Shown one piece after another: positions 9,437 to 18,174 of a stretch of 64,000 nt of DNA; the stretch's first letter is position 1; each line of letters begins with the position of its first letter. The translations under genes were made by a program, and so were the position numbers. This DNA comes from Myxococcota bacterium (GTDB lineage: Bacteria > Myxococcota_A > UBA9160 > UBA4427), in NCBI GenBank assembly GCA_029243605.1, contig JAQWRT010000027.1:62001-126000 (forward strand), written 5' to 3'. The notes beneath the pieces are model-generated. The model saw only the letters and a program-made list of their open reading frames with translations, was not told where the DNA came from and searched no databases.

Positions 9437-9465
9437 CCCGGTCATTGGGAACCGGGTCTTTTTCC
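9437..9465 (+). terminator. Rho-independent terminator after the H-NOX phosphorelay
   Basis: CCCGGT (9437-9442) pairs with ACCGGG (9451-9456) across an 8-base loop and is followed by TCTTTTTCC. It lies 112 bp after the Hpt stop and just before a nine-G run. Confidence 0.7.
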
Positions 9466-9467
9466 TA

Positions 9468-9721
9468 ATGGGGGGGGGGAATACCATGATGCAAACGTAC
9501 GTGAATGGCTCCGCGAGGTCACCGAACTGGGTCTTCTGCTCGTTGCGTTGGCAGTGGTCCTGCAACTCCTGTTCGGATCGTCGATTCCATTTATCGGCGG
9601 CAATGTGGTCGGTAATATCACCTCATTGGTGGCCCAGCTCGGCCAGAACGGCTTGGTCGGCTTGATCTCGGTCGGCATCATTCTCTATCTGTTCCAGCGC
9701 AGGCCAGGCGTCGTGGCCTGA
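9468..9721 (+). pseudogene. small two-helix membrane protein, out of frame at a nine-G run
   Basis: From 9488 to the stop at 9719-9721 one frame encodes a convincing small membrane protein: VREWLREVTELGLLLVALAV, then LQLLFGSSIPFIGG, a polar stretch, and a second helix GLVGLISVGIILYLFQRR. That frame has no start codon. The ATG at 9468 is followed by nine G's (9471-9479) and is one base out of frame. With ten G's the ATG reads straight into the membrane protein (MGGGEYHDANVREWL). The frame that is open as written, from 9468 or 9486, gives an implausible Trp/Ser/Cys-rich peptide. Either a homopolymer error or a phase-variable tract. The family of short FIGG-containing membrane proteins looks familiar, but its function is unknown. 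Confidence 0.6.
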
Positions 9722-9936
9722 TCGTGCCAAGCCCTGCTTCCCCAAGATCCAGGGGGAGCAGCGTCCGTGCTCCCGATGGCCCTTCCCCGCTCTTGCCCAG
9801 GGACACCAGGGCCCCCAATGGGGATAGAGGACTTCAGGCAGACGCTGACGCCGATTTTTTCGGCCAGGGCCTGCAAAGATGGGACGAGAGCCGACTCGGA
9901 CGTTATTGTGTGCGGGCTTTCAACCGAGGAGGAAAA

Positions 9937-10476
9937 ATGCTCAGAACCATCTGCCAGATCCTGGGGGTCCCAGTCCTGCTCTTGGCGGTCACCCTCGTGA
10001 CCCTGAAGGTCAAGCACCAGGGGGCCGATGGCCCCTCTGTACTTTTCCCCGGTGGCGCCTTGGTTTCGGGCCAACTGCATGAGGGACCCGAACCCAATTG
10101 GTCGTTCACCGACGACGTTGTCACCATCGAATTGCAAACCAGTGAGCCCACCAGCTCTCGACGAATTTTCGTCATGGAGAGCGGCGGCAAGGTTTACGTT
10201 CCCTCCGGGTATATGCGCTCGTTTCTCGGGAAACTCTGGAAGGACTGGGCGTTCGACGTCGAGAAAGGCAGCAGCCTGGCCGTCGCACGAGTCGACGGTC
10301 TTCGCTACGAACGCGAACTCGTACGCGTCAAAGATCCCGCCCTTACGAGCGGCGTGGCGACGAAACTGGCCCAGAAATACGCCGGGGGAGCAAGCCCCGA
10401 GGCCGTCGCCCAGATCACCCAGAGCATTGCCGACGGCGACACCTGGATATTTGAAATGGCACCCCGGAGTCAATGA
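9937..10476 (+). CDS. conserved hypothetical protein with N-terminal membrane anchor
   Basis: 179 residues starting at ATG 9937, chosen for the preceding GAGGAAAA. The N-terminus is a hydrophobic anchor (TICQILGVPVLLLAVTLVTL). The soluble part is beta-rich with PSVLFPGGALVSG, RIFVMESGGKVYVPSGYM and the tail IADGDTWIFEMAPR. I recognise this as a type of conserved uncharacterised protein of environmental proteobacteria, but have no function to give. It overlaps the following tiny membrane-protein gene by 4 bp, so they are probably translated together. Confidence 0.7.
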   Translation: MLRTICQILGVPVLLLAVTLVTLKVKHQGADGPSVLFPGGALVSGQLHEGPEPNWSFTDDVVTIELQTSEPTSSRRIFVMESGGKVYVPSGYMRSFLGKLWKDWAFDVEKGSSLAVARVDGLRYERELVRVKDPALTSGVATKLAQKYAGGASPEAVAQITQSIADGDTWIFEMAPRSQ

Positions 10477-10613
10477 TCATGAAAAATACTACCTACGCAA
10501 AATTTTGTGGCGGCCTCGCCCTGGCCTGGGCACTCGGCCTCCTCTTGGTTCCGCCCTTCGCGACCACCGTCGAGCAGCTGATGTTGTGGTTCCTCTCGAC
10601 CAACGCGCGCTAG
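10473..10613 (+). CDS. 46-residue membrane peptide
   Basis: Short frame starting at the ATG overlapping the previous stop (ATGA) or two codons later at 10479. It encodes MKNTTYAKFCGGLALAWALG followed by a Leu/Pro-rich hydrophobic stretch and the tail VEQLMLWFLSTNAR. One membrane helix. Tight coupling to the upstream gene supports it being real; function unknown. Confidence 0.5.
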   Translation: MIMKNTTYAKFCGGLALAWALGLLLVPPFATTVEQLMLWFLSTNAR

Positions 10614-10716
10614 AGGCGGCGCCCCTGGCGAGAAATCACCCTCCCCCTCCCCGAGGCGACCTCGGGCTTAGCCTCTTGGTGCCTCTCTAAGTGGGGATGC
10701 AAGGAAGGAAATCTCC

Positions 10717-11337
10717 ATGCTCAAGCTCTACACCTGGACGACGCCGAACGGTCGCAAGATCTCGATTGCCCTGGAGGAGCTCGGGCTCGATTACGAAGTC
10801 GTCCCCGTGAACACGGGAGAGCGAGAGCAGTTCTCAGATACCTTTCTCGCGATCAATCCCAATCACAAAATCCCCGCCATCGAAGACAACGGTCAGGCGA
10901 TCTGGGAGAGTGGAGCGATCCTGTTGCACCTCGGGGAGGAATACGATCCCGAGGGTCTCATCCTCTCCAAGGATCCGCGCAAGCGGCTCGAGGCGATTCA
11001 ATACGCGTTCTTCCAGACCGGTGGAGTCGGCCCGAACCTGGGGCGGCTCGGCGCAGCCCTCCGCAAGGAAGGCGAGAAGAACCAGGAGATGATCGAGATC
11101 TTCGGCGGTGAAATGGACCGTCTCTGCGGGGTCATCGACCGAATTCTCGAGAACGGAGACCGCGACTACCTCGCCGGCGAGTACTCCATCGGCGACATCA
11201 TGCATTTCCCATGGCTCAGAATCGCCCAAGGCATCGGTGCCGACTGGGTCATCAGCCGCCCCCGGGTGGTCGACTGGCTCGAGCGAATCGCCGCGCGTCC
11301 CGCCGTCGAGCGCGGCATGGCTATCCCGGCCCACTAG
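10717..11337 (+). CDS. glutathione S-transferase, YfcG/Ure2p-like
   Basis: 206 residues with a GST N-terminal thioredoxin fold (LYTWTTPNGRKISIALEELG, then NPNHKIPAIED and the glutathione-contacting WESGAILLHL) and a helical C-terminal domain. The TTPNG opening is typical of YfcG/Nu-class enzymes, which use a Thr/Asn rather than Tyr/Ser and often show disulfide-bond reductase activity. AAGGAAGGAAA precedes the ATG. Intact, cytoplasmic. Substrate cannot be predicted. Confidence 0.9.
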   Translation: MLKLYTWTTPNGRKISIALEELGLDYEVVPVNTGEREQFSDTFLAINPNHKIPAIEDNGQAIWESGAILLHLGEEYDPEGLILSKDPRKRLEAIQYAFFQTGGVGPNLGRLGAALRKEGEKNQEMIEIFGGEMDRLCGVIDRILENGDRDYLAGEYSIGDIMHFPWLRIAQGIGADWVISRPRVVDWLERIAARPAVERGMAIPAH

Positions 11338-11380
11338 CCCCCGCCCAGCTTCGAAGCGCCCCCGGCTCCCTGTGGCCCGG

Positions 11381-11426
11381 TTGACATCAAGAGGGCTTTC
11401 GGATTGATTGTAGAACGATCATTCTA
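11381..11426 (+). promoter_or_regulatory. promoter with palindromic operator in front of the TetR gene
   Basis: TTGACA at 11381-11386, a 17-base spacer and a weak -10 (TTGATT, 11404-11409). Immediately after is the 16-bp imperfect palindrome TAGAACGATCATTCTA (11411-11426) centred on GATC, typical in form for a TetR-family operator. It lies 71 bp before the truncated TetR gene, suggesting autoregulation before the gene was damaged. Confidence 0.5.
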
Positions 11427-11497
11427 GAAGCATCCGACCCCGGGCTGGACCCAAGGCACGAGGGAATCGCGACCGGGTGCCGGGCTAGGAGGCCGAT

Positions 11498-11912
11498 TTG
11501 AGCCAAGTCACGAGCAGGCCCACCCGCCGGGAGGAACGCGGCCTCGAGTCGCGCCGACGGATCATGGACGCTGCCATGGGACTGATGGCCGAGCGGGGCT
11601 TTGCGGGAACCAGCATCGCTGCCGTAAAGAAGCGGTCGGGCCTCCCTGCTGGCTCCATCTATTGGCATTTCGAGAACAAGGAAGCGCTCCTCGGAGCGGT
11701 CATCGAGGATGCGGCGAGTCGCTGGCTCGAGGGCCTGCTCAATGCGGCAGCCAGTGCCCTGGAAGAGCGCCCCGAGTTTCTGAGGCTGATTCTTCTCATC
11801 AGCCTCGAGCGCCGCGAGATCGACGAGGCATCCATCGCCACGGTCCGTCGTGCTCGTAGCCTGGCTCGAAAGCGATTGACTGCGATCATGCTCGATCCGC
11901 TGGCGCCGACAG
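11498..11912 (+). pseudogene. TetR/AcrR family regulator, 3' truncated
   Basis: TTG start at 11498 with AGGAGG six bases before it. The DNA-binding domain is intact: ESRRRIMDAAMGLMAERGFA, then GTSIAAVKKRSGLPAGSIYW and HFENKEALLGAVI. Ligand-domain helices continue to about ARKRLTAIMLDPLA (near 11905), after which the frame runs on as nonsense to 12508. In another frame the tail of an extradiol dioxygenase begins at 11916. A full TetR is ~190-210 residues; about 135 are recognisable here. I read this as a deletion or recombination that joined a TetR 5' part to a VOC-protein 3' part. Confidence 0.7.
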
Positions 11913-11915
11913 TGA

Positions 11916-12158
11916 GCACAAGCGTTCGTTCCACCCTGGCGGAACGACAACCTTTTCACCTTCTATGTCGTCTCGCCTTCGGGCTTCCAGGCGGAGATCG
12001 GCGCAGAGGGGCGGCTCATCGAAACCCCGGAACCGATCGTCACCTATCGCTGCATGGCACGCTGGGGGCACCGGATGCCCGCCGCACAGAAGCTACGCAT
12101 GCTACCGCTCGTGGCACGTGCGGCAGCCAGCCAAATTCGAGACCGATTCTCGGCTTAG
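11916..12158 (+). pseudogene. C-terminal fragment of a VOC-type extradiol ring-cleavage dioxygenase
   Basis: In the frame ending at the TAG at 12156-12158 the sequence reads PPWRNDNLFTFYVVSPSGF, then AEIGAEGRLIETPEPIVTYR and MARWGHR. This is the hallmark of the last metal-binding strand of BphC/HsaC-like type I extradiol dioxygenases (FYV-SPSGF-E-G, with the Glu ligand). No start codon precedes it: a stop lies at 11913, and a truncated TetR gene abuts it. Only ~80 of the usual ~290 residues remain. Confidence 0.65.
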
Positions 12159-12212
12159 GCGCGAAGACTCAGAAACCGATCACCCCACACCGACCACAGG
12201 GAGAATACAGCA

Positions 12213-12661
12213 ATGAAAGCGACTCTAAGCCCTCGAGCCACCCTGACCCTCGAAGAAGCGAACGCCATGGCGCGCGGCGCCATCGCCGAGGCGCGACGCT
12301 TGGAGCTCGCGCCGATTTGCGTCGCCTTGCTCGATGCAGCGGGAACCACGAAAGCGATGATGACAGAGGATCGGGTAGCGCTCATGCGTCCACAAATAGC
12401 CACGGCGAAGGCCTGGGGCTGCCTCGGACTGGGTTTTTCCACTCAAACCTTCACGGCCATGGCCGAAGGAATGGGACCGCTCTTTCAAACCTTTCGAGGC
12501 CTTGCTGACGACCGGCTCGTTCCGTCTCCGGGGGGTGTGCTCACATCTCCCGCGACGGCGATCTGATCGGCGCGATCGGCGTCTCGGGCGACACGGGCCC
12601 CAACGACCAACTCTGCGCGGTTGCAGGAGTCGAAGCCTCCGGGCTCATCGCTCAACTCTAA
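12213..12661 (+). pseudogene. GlcG/HbpS-like heme-degrading/binding domain protein, frameshifted
   Basis: Starts at ATG 12213 after ACAGGGAGAATACAGCA. The HbpS/GlcG pattern is clear: LTLEEANAMARGAIAEARRL, APICVALLDAAGTTKAMM, then TAKAWGCLGLG. After SPGGVL the original frame ends at 12566. From about 12545 another frame continues the family's typical ending, SRDGDLIGAIGVSGDTGPND, to TAA at 12659-12661. A two-base insertion (or one-base deletion) near CTCACATC, close to a six-G run, explains it. Sequencing error is possible. Confidence 0.7.
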
Positions 12662-12666
12662 AAGCG

Positions 12667-13074
12667 CTAAGCGCGATTCGAATCGCCGCCTACAAGCAGA
12701 CGTGCAGCGGCCGCCGAATCCAAATACTCGTCGATCCGAATGATTATCCCTGCTGGGTCAAATCCCAGAATAATGCAGACGTCGAGGCGCACTTCCAGGC
12801 CGTCTTTTCGGGTCATGCATACGTCGTGCTGTTCGACGACAGCATCATTCCCCACCACACGACGCACGTTCTCGTACCTCAGCGAATCAAGGGATTCGAC
12901 CATCCCCCGCATCGATTGGAGCAATTCGCGGGCATCTGTTTCCTTCCCGACAATATTCTGGATAGCGACGGCTTCGGGATGGATCTGGTCGGCTGCCGCC
13001 TGCCAGTCCCCAAGCGTGATGGCAGAAAAAAAGGCCTCGGTACGTTTCTCCAGATCGGGCTGTCGATCAGACAT
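12667..13074 (-). CDS. SnoaL-like / NTF2-fold protein
   Basis: 135 residues from ATG 13074, preceded by AAGGAAAGG; a GTG at 13080 would add two residues. The pattern fits the SnoaL/ketosteroid-isomerase-like superfamily: an N-terminal helix EKRTEAFFSAITLGDWQAAA, IHPEAVAIQ, and the closing strands VRLDVCIILGFDPAGIIIRI with DEYLD. Members are small isomerases, cyclases or binding proteins. No catalytic assignment is possible. It stands convergent to the preceding heme-binding remnant and in tandem with a GST-like gene. Confidence 0.75.
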   Translation of the reverse strand: MSDRQPDLEKRTEAFFSAITLGDWQAAADQIHPEAVAIQNIVGKETDARELLQSMRGMVESLDSLRYENVRRVVGNDAVVEQHDVCMTRKDGLEVRLDVCIILGFDPAGIIIRIDEYLDSAAAARLLVGGDSNRA

Positions 13075-13106
13075 CGCCACTTTCCTTTCCTTCGAGAGCC
13101 TACGAA

Positions 13107-14156
13107 TTAGCTAGGGGTAGCCATCGCTCTGCCTCGAGCACTCTCCCCGTCGATATAACCGAGGCAGCCCGTCTGGCTCAGGAATTCCAGTAGTTCCGAA
13201 TTCGTGGCAAGAGCCTGGTATGCACTGCGCAAACGAGTCAGTCCGCCAGCGGGATATTTAAACGTCTTCTGGTGATAGCGTCGGCCATCCATCTCGAGCT
13301 CCGCCTGCTCGTCCCCCGCCTCCCAAGCCGCCACATTGGCCGCCCCCCAGGCCAAAAATCGAGGGCCCACTTCGCGCTCAAAAATCGGTTTCAAAGTCGG
13401 CGCGAGCGCCTCGAAACTTTCAAACTCGTCCTCGCACTTCGGGTCGAGCATACGCTCGAGCCACGCGACAACGCATAACCCGTGCTCGCGCAAATAGGCT
13501 CCGCAGGTCGGGTCCGTATAAGCCTGATAGAGCTGGCCCCAGAGACCAAAATCGCCAAAGGCCGGACGGCCACCGAAGAGATAGGGACGGTGGGCGAGAT
13601 GGGCATCCAGCAGGGTAACGAGGTTCTCCCAGGACTCGATAAGGAGGGGCGCGTTGTTCTTATTGGCCCCGGCGAAGCTCATGCGCGGAATCATTCGACG
13701 CACGATAAAAGCTGCGAGTACCGGCGCGAAGGCTCGCAGCGGGTGGCCTTCCAGCATGCCGCGCGCGAGTGTCCGCGAGCGATGTTTTTGGTCCGGCCGG
13801 TATCCCCAACGGTGGTGGAACATGAGCTTATTTGCCCACTCGTCGCCATACTCCTCGATCAAATCGGAGAGAAAGCGCAGAGCCGGATCACCCGGGTGGA
13901 GAGAAGGTTCCCCATGCTTTTCCTCGAGTTCCTCGAGAATCGGCGTCGAATCCTGGGTCGACGTTCCATCTGGCCTGAAGACGAGCGGAATCAGTTGGAC
14001 GACGGCGTGTTCCTGAAAGAGCTTGCCGGTGCCATGGCTGCGATCCAGCCACTCGTACGGCACGCCCTTGTAGCGCATGGCCGACCGAACCTTCATCGAG
14101 TAACCCGATTCGGGACGACCCAGGATGACGTAGTGCTTTCCGTCTCCGACACTCAT
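13107..14156 (-). CDS. two-domain glutathione S-transferase-like protein
   Basis: About 349 residues. An N-terminal thioredoxin-like GST domain (YVILGRPESGYSMKVRSAMR, VQLIPLVFRPDGTSTQDSTP, ILEELEEKHG) is followed by a long helical region including YLFGGRPAFGDFGLWGQLYQ, typical of a GST C-terminal domain. The family is longer than classic GSTs (~210 residues) and mostly uncharacterised. I take ATG 14156 as start because GAGGGC lies upstream; ATG 14171 would add five residues. The next gene on the same strand, 104 bp away, is a P450. Confidence 0.78.
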   Translation of the reverse strand: MSVGDGKHYVILGRPESGYSMKVRSAMRYKGVPYEWLDRSHGTGKLFQEHAVVQLIPLVFRPDGTSTQDSTPILEELEEKHGEPSLHPGDPALRFLSDLIEEYGDEWANKLMFHHRWGYRPDQKHRSRTLARGMLEGHPLRAFAPVLAAFIVRRMIPRMSFAGANKNNAPLLIESWENLVTLLDAHLAHRPYLFGGRPAFGDFGLWGQLYQAYTDPTCGAYLREHGLCVVAWLERMLDPKCEDEFESFEALAPTLKPIFEREVGPRFLAWGAANVAAWEAGDEQAELEMDGRRYHQKTFKYPAGGLTRLRSAYQALATNSELLEFLSQTGCLGYIDGESARGRAMATPS

Positions 14157-14259
14157 AACAAAAGCCCTCATCGCCCGTAGTAAAACAGGCTCCTGGGCTG
14201 TCTAAGCTCTCGCGAAGCCGAACTTATTCGTTGAGCAAGAGAGCTCAGGTGGCGCGCTT

Positions 14260-15585
14260 TCACTTACGCGTCACCACCACCGGCAAGCGGGTATAGCCGT
14301 TCACGAAAGACGAGAGGGTACGGTCCGGCTCCTCCTGCACATCGATTCGCTCGAAGCGCTGAAGGATCTCCTCCCAAAGGACACGGAGCTGCATTTCGGC
14401 CAAGCGGCTCCCCATGCAGAAGTGGACACCGTAGCCGAATGAGAGATGGTGACTCGCGTTGGGGCGCTCGATGTCGAGGGCGTTCGCGTTCTCAAAGACA
14501 TCCTCGTCGCGGTTGCCCGAGACGTACCACATGAGCATCTGGTCGTCTTTCCGAATCGACTTGGCACCGAGTTCACAGTCCCGGGTCGCGGTCCTTCGCA
14601 TATACGAAAGCGGCGTCTGCCAGCGAATAATCTCGGGCACCAGCGTCTGAACAAGACCTGGGTTCGCCTGAAGCTTGTCGTATTGGTCGGGGAACTTGTT
14701 GAGTGCGTAGACGCTTCCAGACATGGTGTTGCGCGTCGTATCGTTTCCACCCACGATGAGGAGAAGCAGGTTGCCCAGGTGGTCGGCCGCTCCCAGATGC
14801 TTGGTTGCTTCGCCGTGCACGAGCATAGAGACAAGGTCGGTTCCCTCGCTCCGATTCTTGCGGTCCTCCCAGAGTTCCGAAAAGTACGCCACGCACTCCA
14901 TCATCTCGTTGCGCTTCTGGTTCTGAGATTCGACGACCCCCCCGGGCTGGGGGATCGCAAACACGATATCCGACCAGCGCGTCAGCTTCCGGCGGTCTTC
15001 AAACGGAAAATCGAAGAGCGTTGCGAGCATCGCCGTGGTCAACTCGATCGAGACCGTATCAACCCAATCAAATGTCTCGTTCTCGGGCAGGGAGTCGAGC
15101 AAATCACACGTCCGCTGACGGATAAGAGGCTCCAGCCGGGCGAGATTGCGCGGCGCGACCGACGGACGAACCGTCTTACGTTGGGCTGTCTGCCCCGGCG
15201 GATCCTGTGAAATGAAAGCGGGACTGGCCTGCTGAAAGAAGACCGGGCCATTCGATGCGACGGGAAAGCCGAGCGTAATGCCATGAGCCGAGGAAAAGGT
15301 CTCCCAATCCGAGCTCACCTTCTTGATATCGTCATACTTGGTCACTGACCAATAGCGCCCAGCCGATTCGATCTCGTTGAAATGAACGGGATCCTCTTTG
15401 CGCAGTCGCTCAAAGTGCCCCTGCCAGCGATTCTCGCTGAAAAGATTCGCGTTCAGCGGGTTGATGTCATCGAGGGCCATCTCGTGGGCCGCCGGCACGT
15501 CGCGGCCCGCCTCGGCCTGCTCCTGCTCGGGGCTCCGAAACTCCACCATTCCCGGTTGATCCTGCTCGGCTATCACGTCGCCCAA
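14260..15585 (-). CDS. cytochrome P450
   Basis: 441-residue soluble bacterial P450. The heme-binding loop is SFGYGVHFCMGSRLAEMQ with the axial Cys, the I-helix oxygen-activation motif is VGGNDTTRNTM, and the K-helix reads PEIIRWQTPLSYMRR. The I-helix and heme-loop style resembles the CYP125/CYP142/CYP123 group that hydroxylates steroid or alkyl side chains, but this is only suggestive. No dedicated ferredoxin or reductase lies next to it; Rieske proteins are 28 kb away. The closest gene, downstream on the same strand, is GST-like. Confidence 0.92.
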   Translation of the reverse strand: MGDVIAEQDQPGMVEFRSPEQEQAEAGRDVPAAHEMALDDINPLNANLFSENRWQGHFERLRKEDPVHFNEIESAGRYWSVTKYDDIKKVSSDWETFSSAHGITLGFPVASNGPVFFQQASPAFISQDPPGQTAQRKTVRPSVAPRNLARLEPLIRQRTCDLLDSLPENETFDWVDTVSIELTTAMLATLFDFPFEDRRKLTRWSDIVFAIPQPGGVVESQNQKRNEMMECVAYFSELWEDRKNRSEGTDLVSMLVHGEATKHLGAADHLGNLLLLIVGGNDTTRNTMSGSVYALNKFPDQYDKLQANPGLVQTLVPEIIRWQTPLSYMRRTATRDCELGAKSIRKDDQMLMWYVSGNRDEDVFENANALDIERPNASHHLSFGYGVHFCMGSRLAEMQLRVLWEEILQRFERIDVQEEPDRTLSSFVNGYTRLPVVVTRK

Positions 15586-15969
15586 TTTCTCTGCTCCATT
15601 TTTAATAGGTTCCCCATTCTAGGGGCAACCATCCCCTCTGTCCCGGCATTCTCCGTGCGCCAGTCAATGGACCGCACCCTCTCCGCCTCGATTAAAGGCG
15701 GGCCCCCTGCGCCGGGCCCATCGCCCCTACCGACTGCTGGCGAGTTCGCGCGAGAAATGCATCCGGGAAGCGAGGCGAGGCGGTGGGCGGCGGGGACGCA
15801 TCGGGTTGCGTAAGTGCTTGAAATAAATACAGTCTAGTTCGCGGATGCGAACCCGGGTCGGCCGCCTGGAGTCGGCCATGCCCAAGGGACTCCGAGAGTG
15901 GCGTTCGGCCCCGGTGGGCAGCACCCAGGCACTGCTCGGTGGCCCCCTCAGCTGTGAACTTCGGAAAGC
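15586..15969. other. gene-free stretch
   Basis: 384 bases between the P450 start and the stop of the secreted protein. I see no credible gene, RNA or strong hairpin. It should hold the P450 promoter. Confidence 0.4.
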
Positions 15970-17967
15970 TTAATCCGTGGGTGCAAGGGAAACTGATTCC
16001 CGTTGATCCAGCCTCTGCTCATCCAAGTCGGGCAGGTATTCATAGAACTCCAGGCCTGCACGATCGGACAGATTGCACCAGGTCGAGGTCGCAAAGAAGA
16101 TCCGGTCGCCCAGGACCTCTGCATTTCGAACGCCGTTGGAACACGGGTTGCCGAACCCCTTATTAGTCAAGGCGCGAGCCTCCCCCTCGCCTTCGAAGAC
16201 GATCAAATCGCCGCCGGGAACAAAGTCCTGGCCAAGGCCCTTGCTGGACATCTCACCCTTTGCCCAGTCATAGAGTGCTCGGGTCAGACTGCTATCCCGA
16301 AAATATTCCGCAAAAGGGACTGGCAGGGAGTAGCCGGGATAGAGCAGAAACCAGCTTGAGTCGGCCTCGAAGAGCAGATCATGAGTCCCCGAGAAGGCAT
16401 CAAAAAAACCCCAGAAGAGCTGGCCGTCTTTACTCAACGAAGTCCAGGAATAGACATTGCCTGGGTGACCCAAGCCAGCTTCCCCGAACCTTGGCTCCAC
16501 CCCCAGGCTATTTTTTTGATCGACCCAATCGCCTGCATCGTTCGCCACTCGAAAGTCACTATAACCGTAGAGCAGATCCGGATCTTTTCTGCCGGCGGCG
16601 ATCGCATCCAGATCTTCCAGCTTCATCCGGAAGATCGAGCTCGCCCGCCACTGATTGACCGCGAACTCCTCATGCTTATCCCGAGTAGAGGTCAGCTCAT
16701 CGTATAGAGAGCCATCGGCTTTCTTAAAATGCAGATATCCGGCATTGGTTCCTTGATGATAGGTACCGAAATAGATGTATCCCTCGTGGATATTCGTCGT
16801 TCCCCACTTGGCTCCCCAGCGACCCCTGACGTCCGGATCGTAGCGATCCATGCCAAATGCGATCTCAAAATCCATCAGGTTGTCGCGCGTCCAACCGCCG
16901 GCGGGCACGGGCTCGGACAACAACATGACAGATTCGTGCAGGTCGGGGTTTCGCTTGCCCGTTTCCGGATCATAGAGAAGCGGGTGCGCGGCCGACGACA
17001 TAACCAAACGCTCGGTCCCATCGACATGTGTGAACTGCTGAAAGTCCCCGATCATCCCGAATCGGCCATCTAAGCCCGGAGCGGAAACTATGTCCCAGCC
17101 GGCCCCCTCTCGATCACCCGTCTGCAAATAATTGCCACCCTTGAAGGGCTCTTCTTCGGTGCCCACCCAACGCAGCATCACGGTCGGGCCTTCACCATTT
17201 TGCATCATGCCGGTCTCCGCGCCGATGATCGTGTAAAAGCCTTTTTCGCCGTTCCCGTCCGTGATGGTCTTAAAACGTCGAGTCGTGTCTCCGCGCAACT
17301 CACTGAAACCGAGAAATGCACGCTTCTTCGCGTTGAATACGTAGATGCGCAGCCACCCTTCGTTGTCCGAGTGCAGATGATGCCCCGCGAAGAATATCAG
17401 GTCGCCAAATGTGCCCGCAGCGCGTAAGCCCATGACCGAGAGCCGCGTCATGCCTTCGTGCCGCTCCTTCGCTTGGGCATACTCCTTGCCCCCACTCGCC
17501 AGTGAACCCTCGTGAATCAGTTCTTGAGTACCCTTCCCAAAATCGTAAACATAAATCTGTGAAGGCGTCGCTAGAACGTCTTGCACAGAACAACCCGTAA
17601 ACCGACTTTCGTAGGTAGTCAGGTAGATCGGAAACTCTAAATTCTGAAACGGCCAAACACACCAGCCCAAGGAGATCGTCCCCATCCAGAGTTCGTCACT
17701 GCCATAGGTAGTCGTCGCCCAGGGATACGAAGCGCTCCGCGTCGCCTGGAAGCCCTCAGGCATCTTAGACTTCCAATCCACCATGGGATCGTAGACATTC
17801 TCACCACTCGTGACGTTTTCGAATGCCCCGTCGCTATGGGTCTGACCGGCGAATCGGAATGGACCGTCCACCGCGTCTCCTGGCCCGGCTTCGGCGAAGC
17901 TTGGAAGGCAGAGCATTACGAAAGCAGCGAGCCCCATTGACCTGTAGCTACTCTTCAATCGAGACAT
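15970..17967 (-). CDS. large secreted protein of unknown function
   Basis: 665 residues from ATG 17967, chosen because GGGAAGA precedes it and the signal peptide follows directly (KSSYRSMGLAAFVMLCLPSF, cleavage after FAEA). The mature protein is rich in aromatic and Gly residues and has repeated strand-turn segments such as GDLIFFAGHHLHSDNEGWLR, GYIYFGTYHQGT and LSKDGQLFWGFFDAFSG, suggesting a beta-propeller or similar repeat fold. Three Cys pairs may form disulfides. I do not recognise a family. It stands alone and divergent from a DUF4345 gene. Confidence 0.7.
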   Translation of the reverse strand: MSRLKSSYRSMGLAAFVMLCLPSFAEAGPGDAVDGPFRFAGQTHSDGAFENVTSGENVYDPMVDWKSKMPEGFQATRSASYPWATTTYGSDELWMGTISLGWCVWPFQNLEFPIYLTTYESRFTGCSVQDVLATPSQIYVYDFGKGTQELIHEGSLASGGKEYAQAKERHEGMTRLSVMGLRAAGTFGDLIFFAGHHLHSDNEGWLRIYVFNAKKRAFLGFSELRGDTTRRFKTITDGNGEKGFYTIIGAETGMMQNGEGPTVMLRWVGTEEEPFKGGNYLQTGDREGAGWDIVSAPGLDGRFGMIGDFQQFTHVDGTERLVMSSAAHPLLYDPETGKRNPDLHESVMLLSEPVPAGGWTRDNLMDFEIAFGMDRYDPDVRGRWGAKWGTTNIHEGYIYFGTYHQGTNAGYLHFKKADGSLYDELTSTRDKHEEFAVNQWRASSIFRMKLEDLDAIAAGRKDPDLLYGYSDFRVANDAGDWVDQKNSLGVEPRFGEAGLGHPGNVYSWTSLSKDGQLFWGFFDAFSGTHDLLFEADSSWFLLYPGYSLPVPFAEYFRDSSLTRALYDWAKGEMSSKGLGQDFVPGGDLIVFEGEGEARALTNKGFGNPCSNGVRNAEVLGDRIFFATSTWCNLSDRAGLEFYEYLPDLDEQRLDQRESVSLAPTD

Positions 17968-18174
17968 CCTGTTCTTCCCATTGCACAGCTGCAACGGCTT
18001 GAGTTCGAGACCCGCTGGGGAATCTTCGCCAAGTCTCACCCGAGCAGTTCGGCTTCGCCGAAGAGTCGCATCTAATAGGCTATACCCAGCCCTAAGCGGT
18101 CCCGTCTAGGCTGACCCACCAAGCTCATTCGCGTCCATGTGAAGCACTCAGGTCTTCAAGCGAGGAACAGGCTG

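Noticed and set aside
14446-15210. Long plus-strand frame inside the P450 region
   Set aside because: Antisense shadow of the P450, which has full heme and I-helix motifs.
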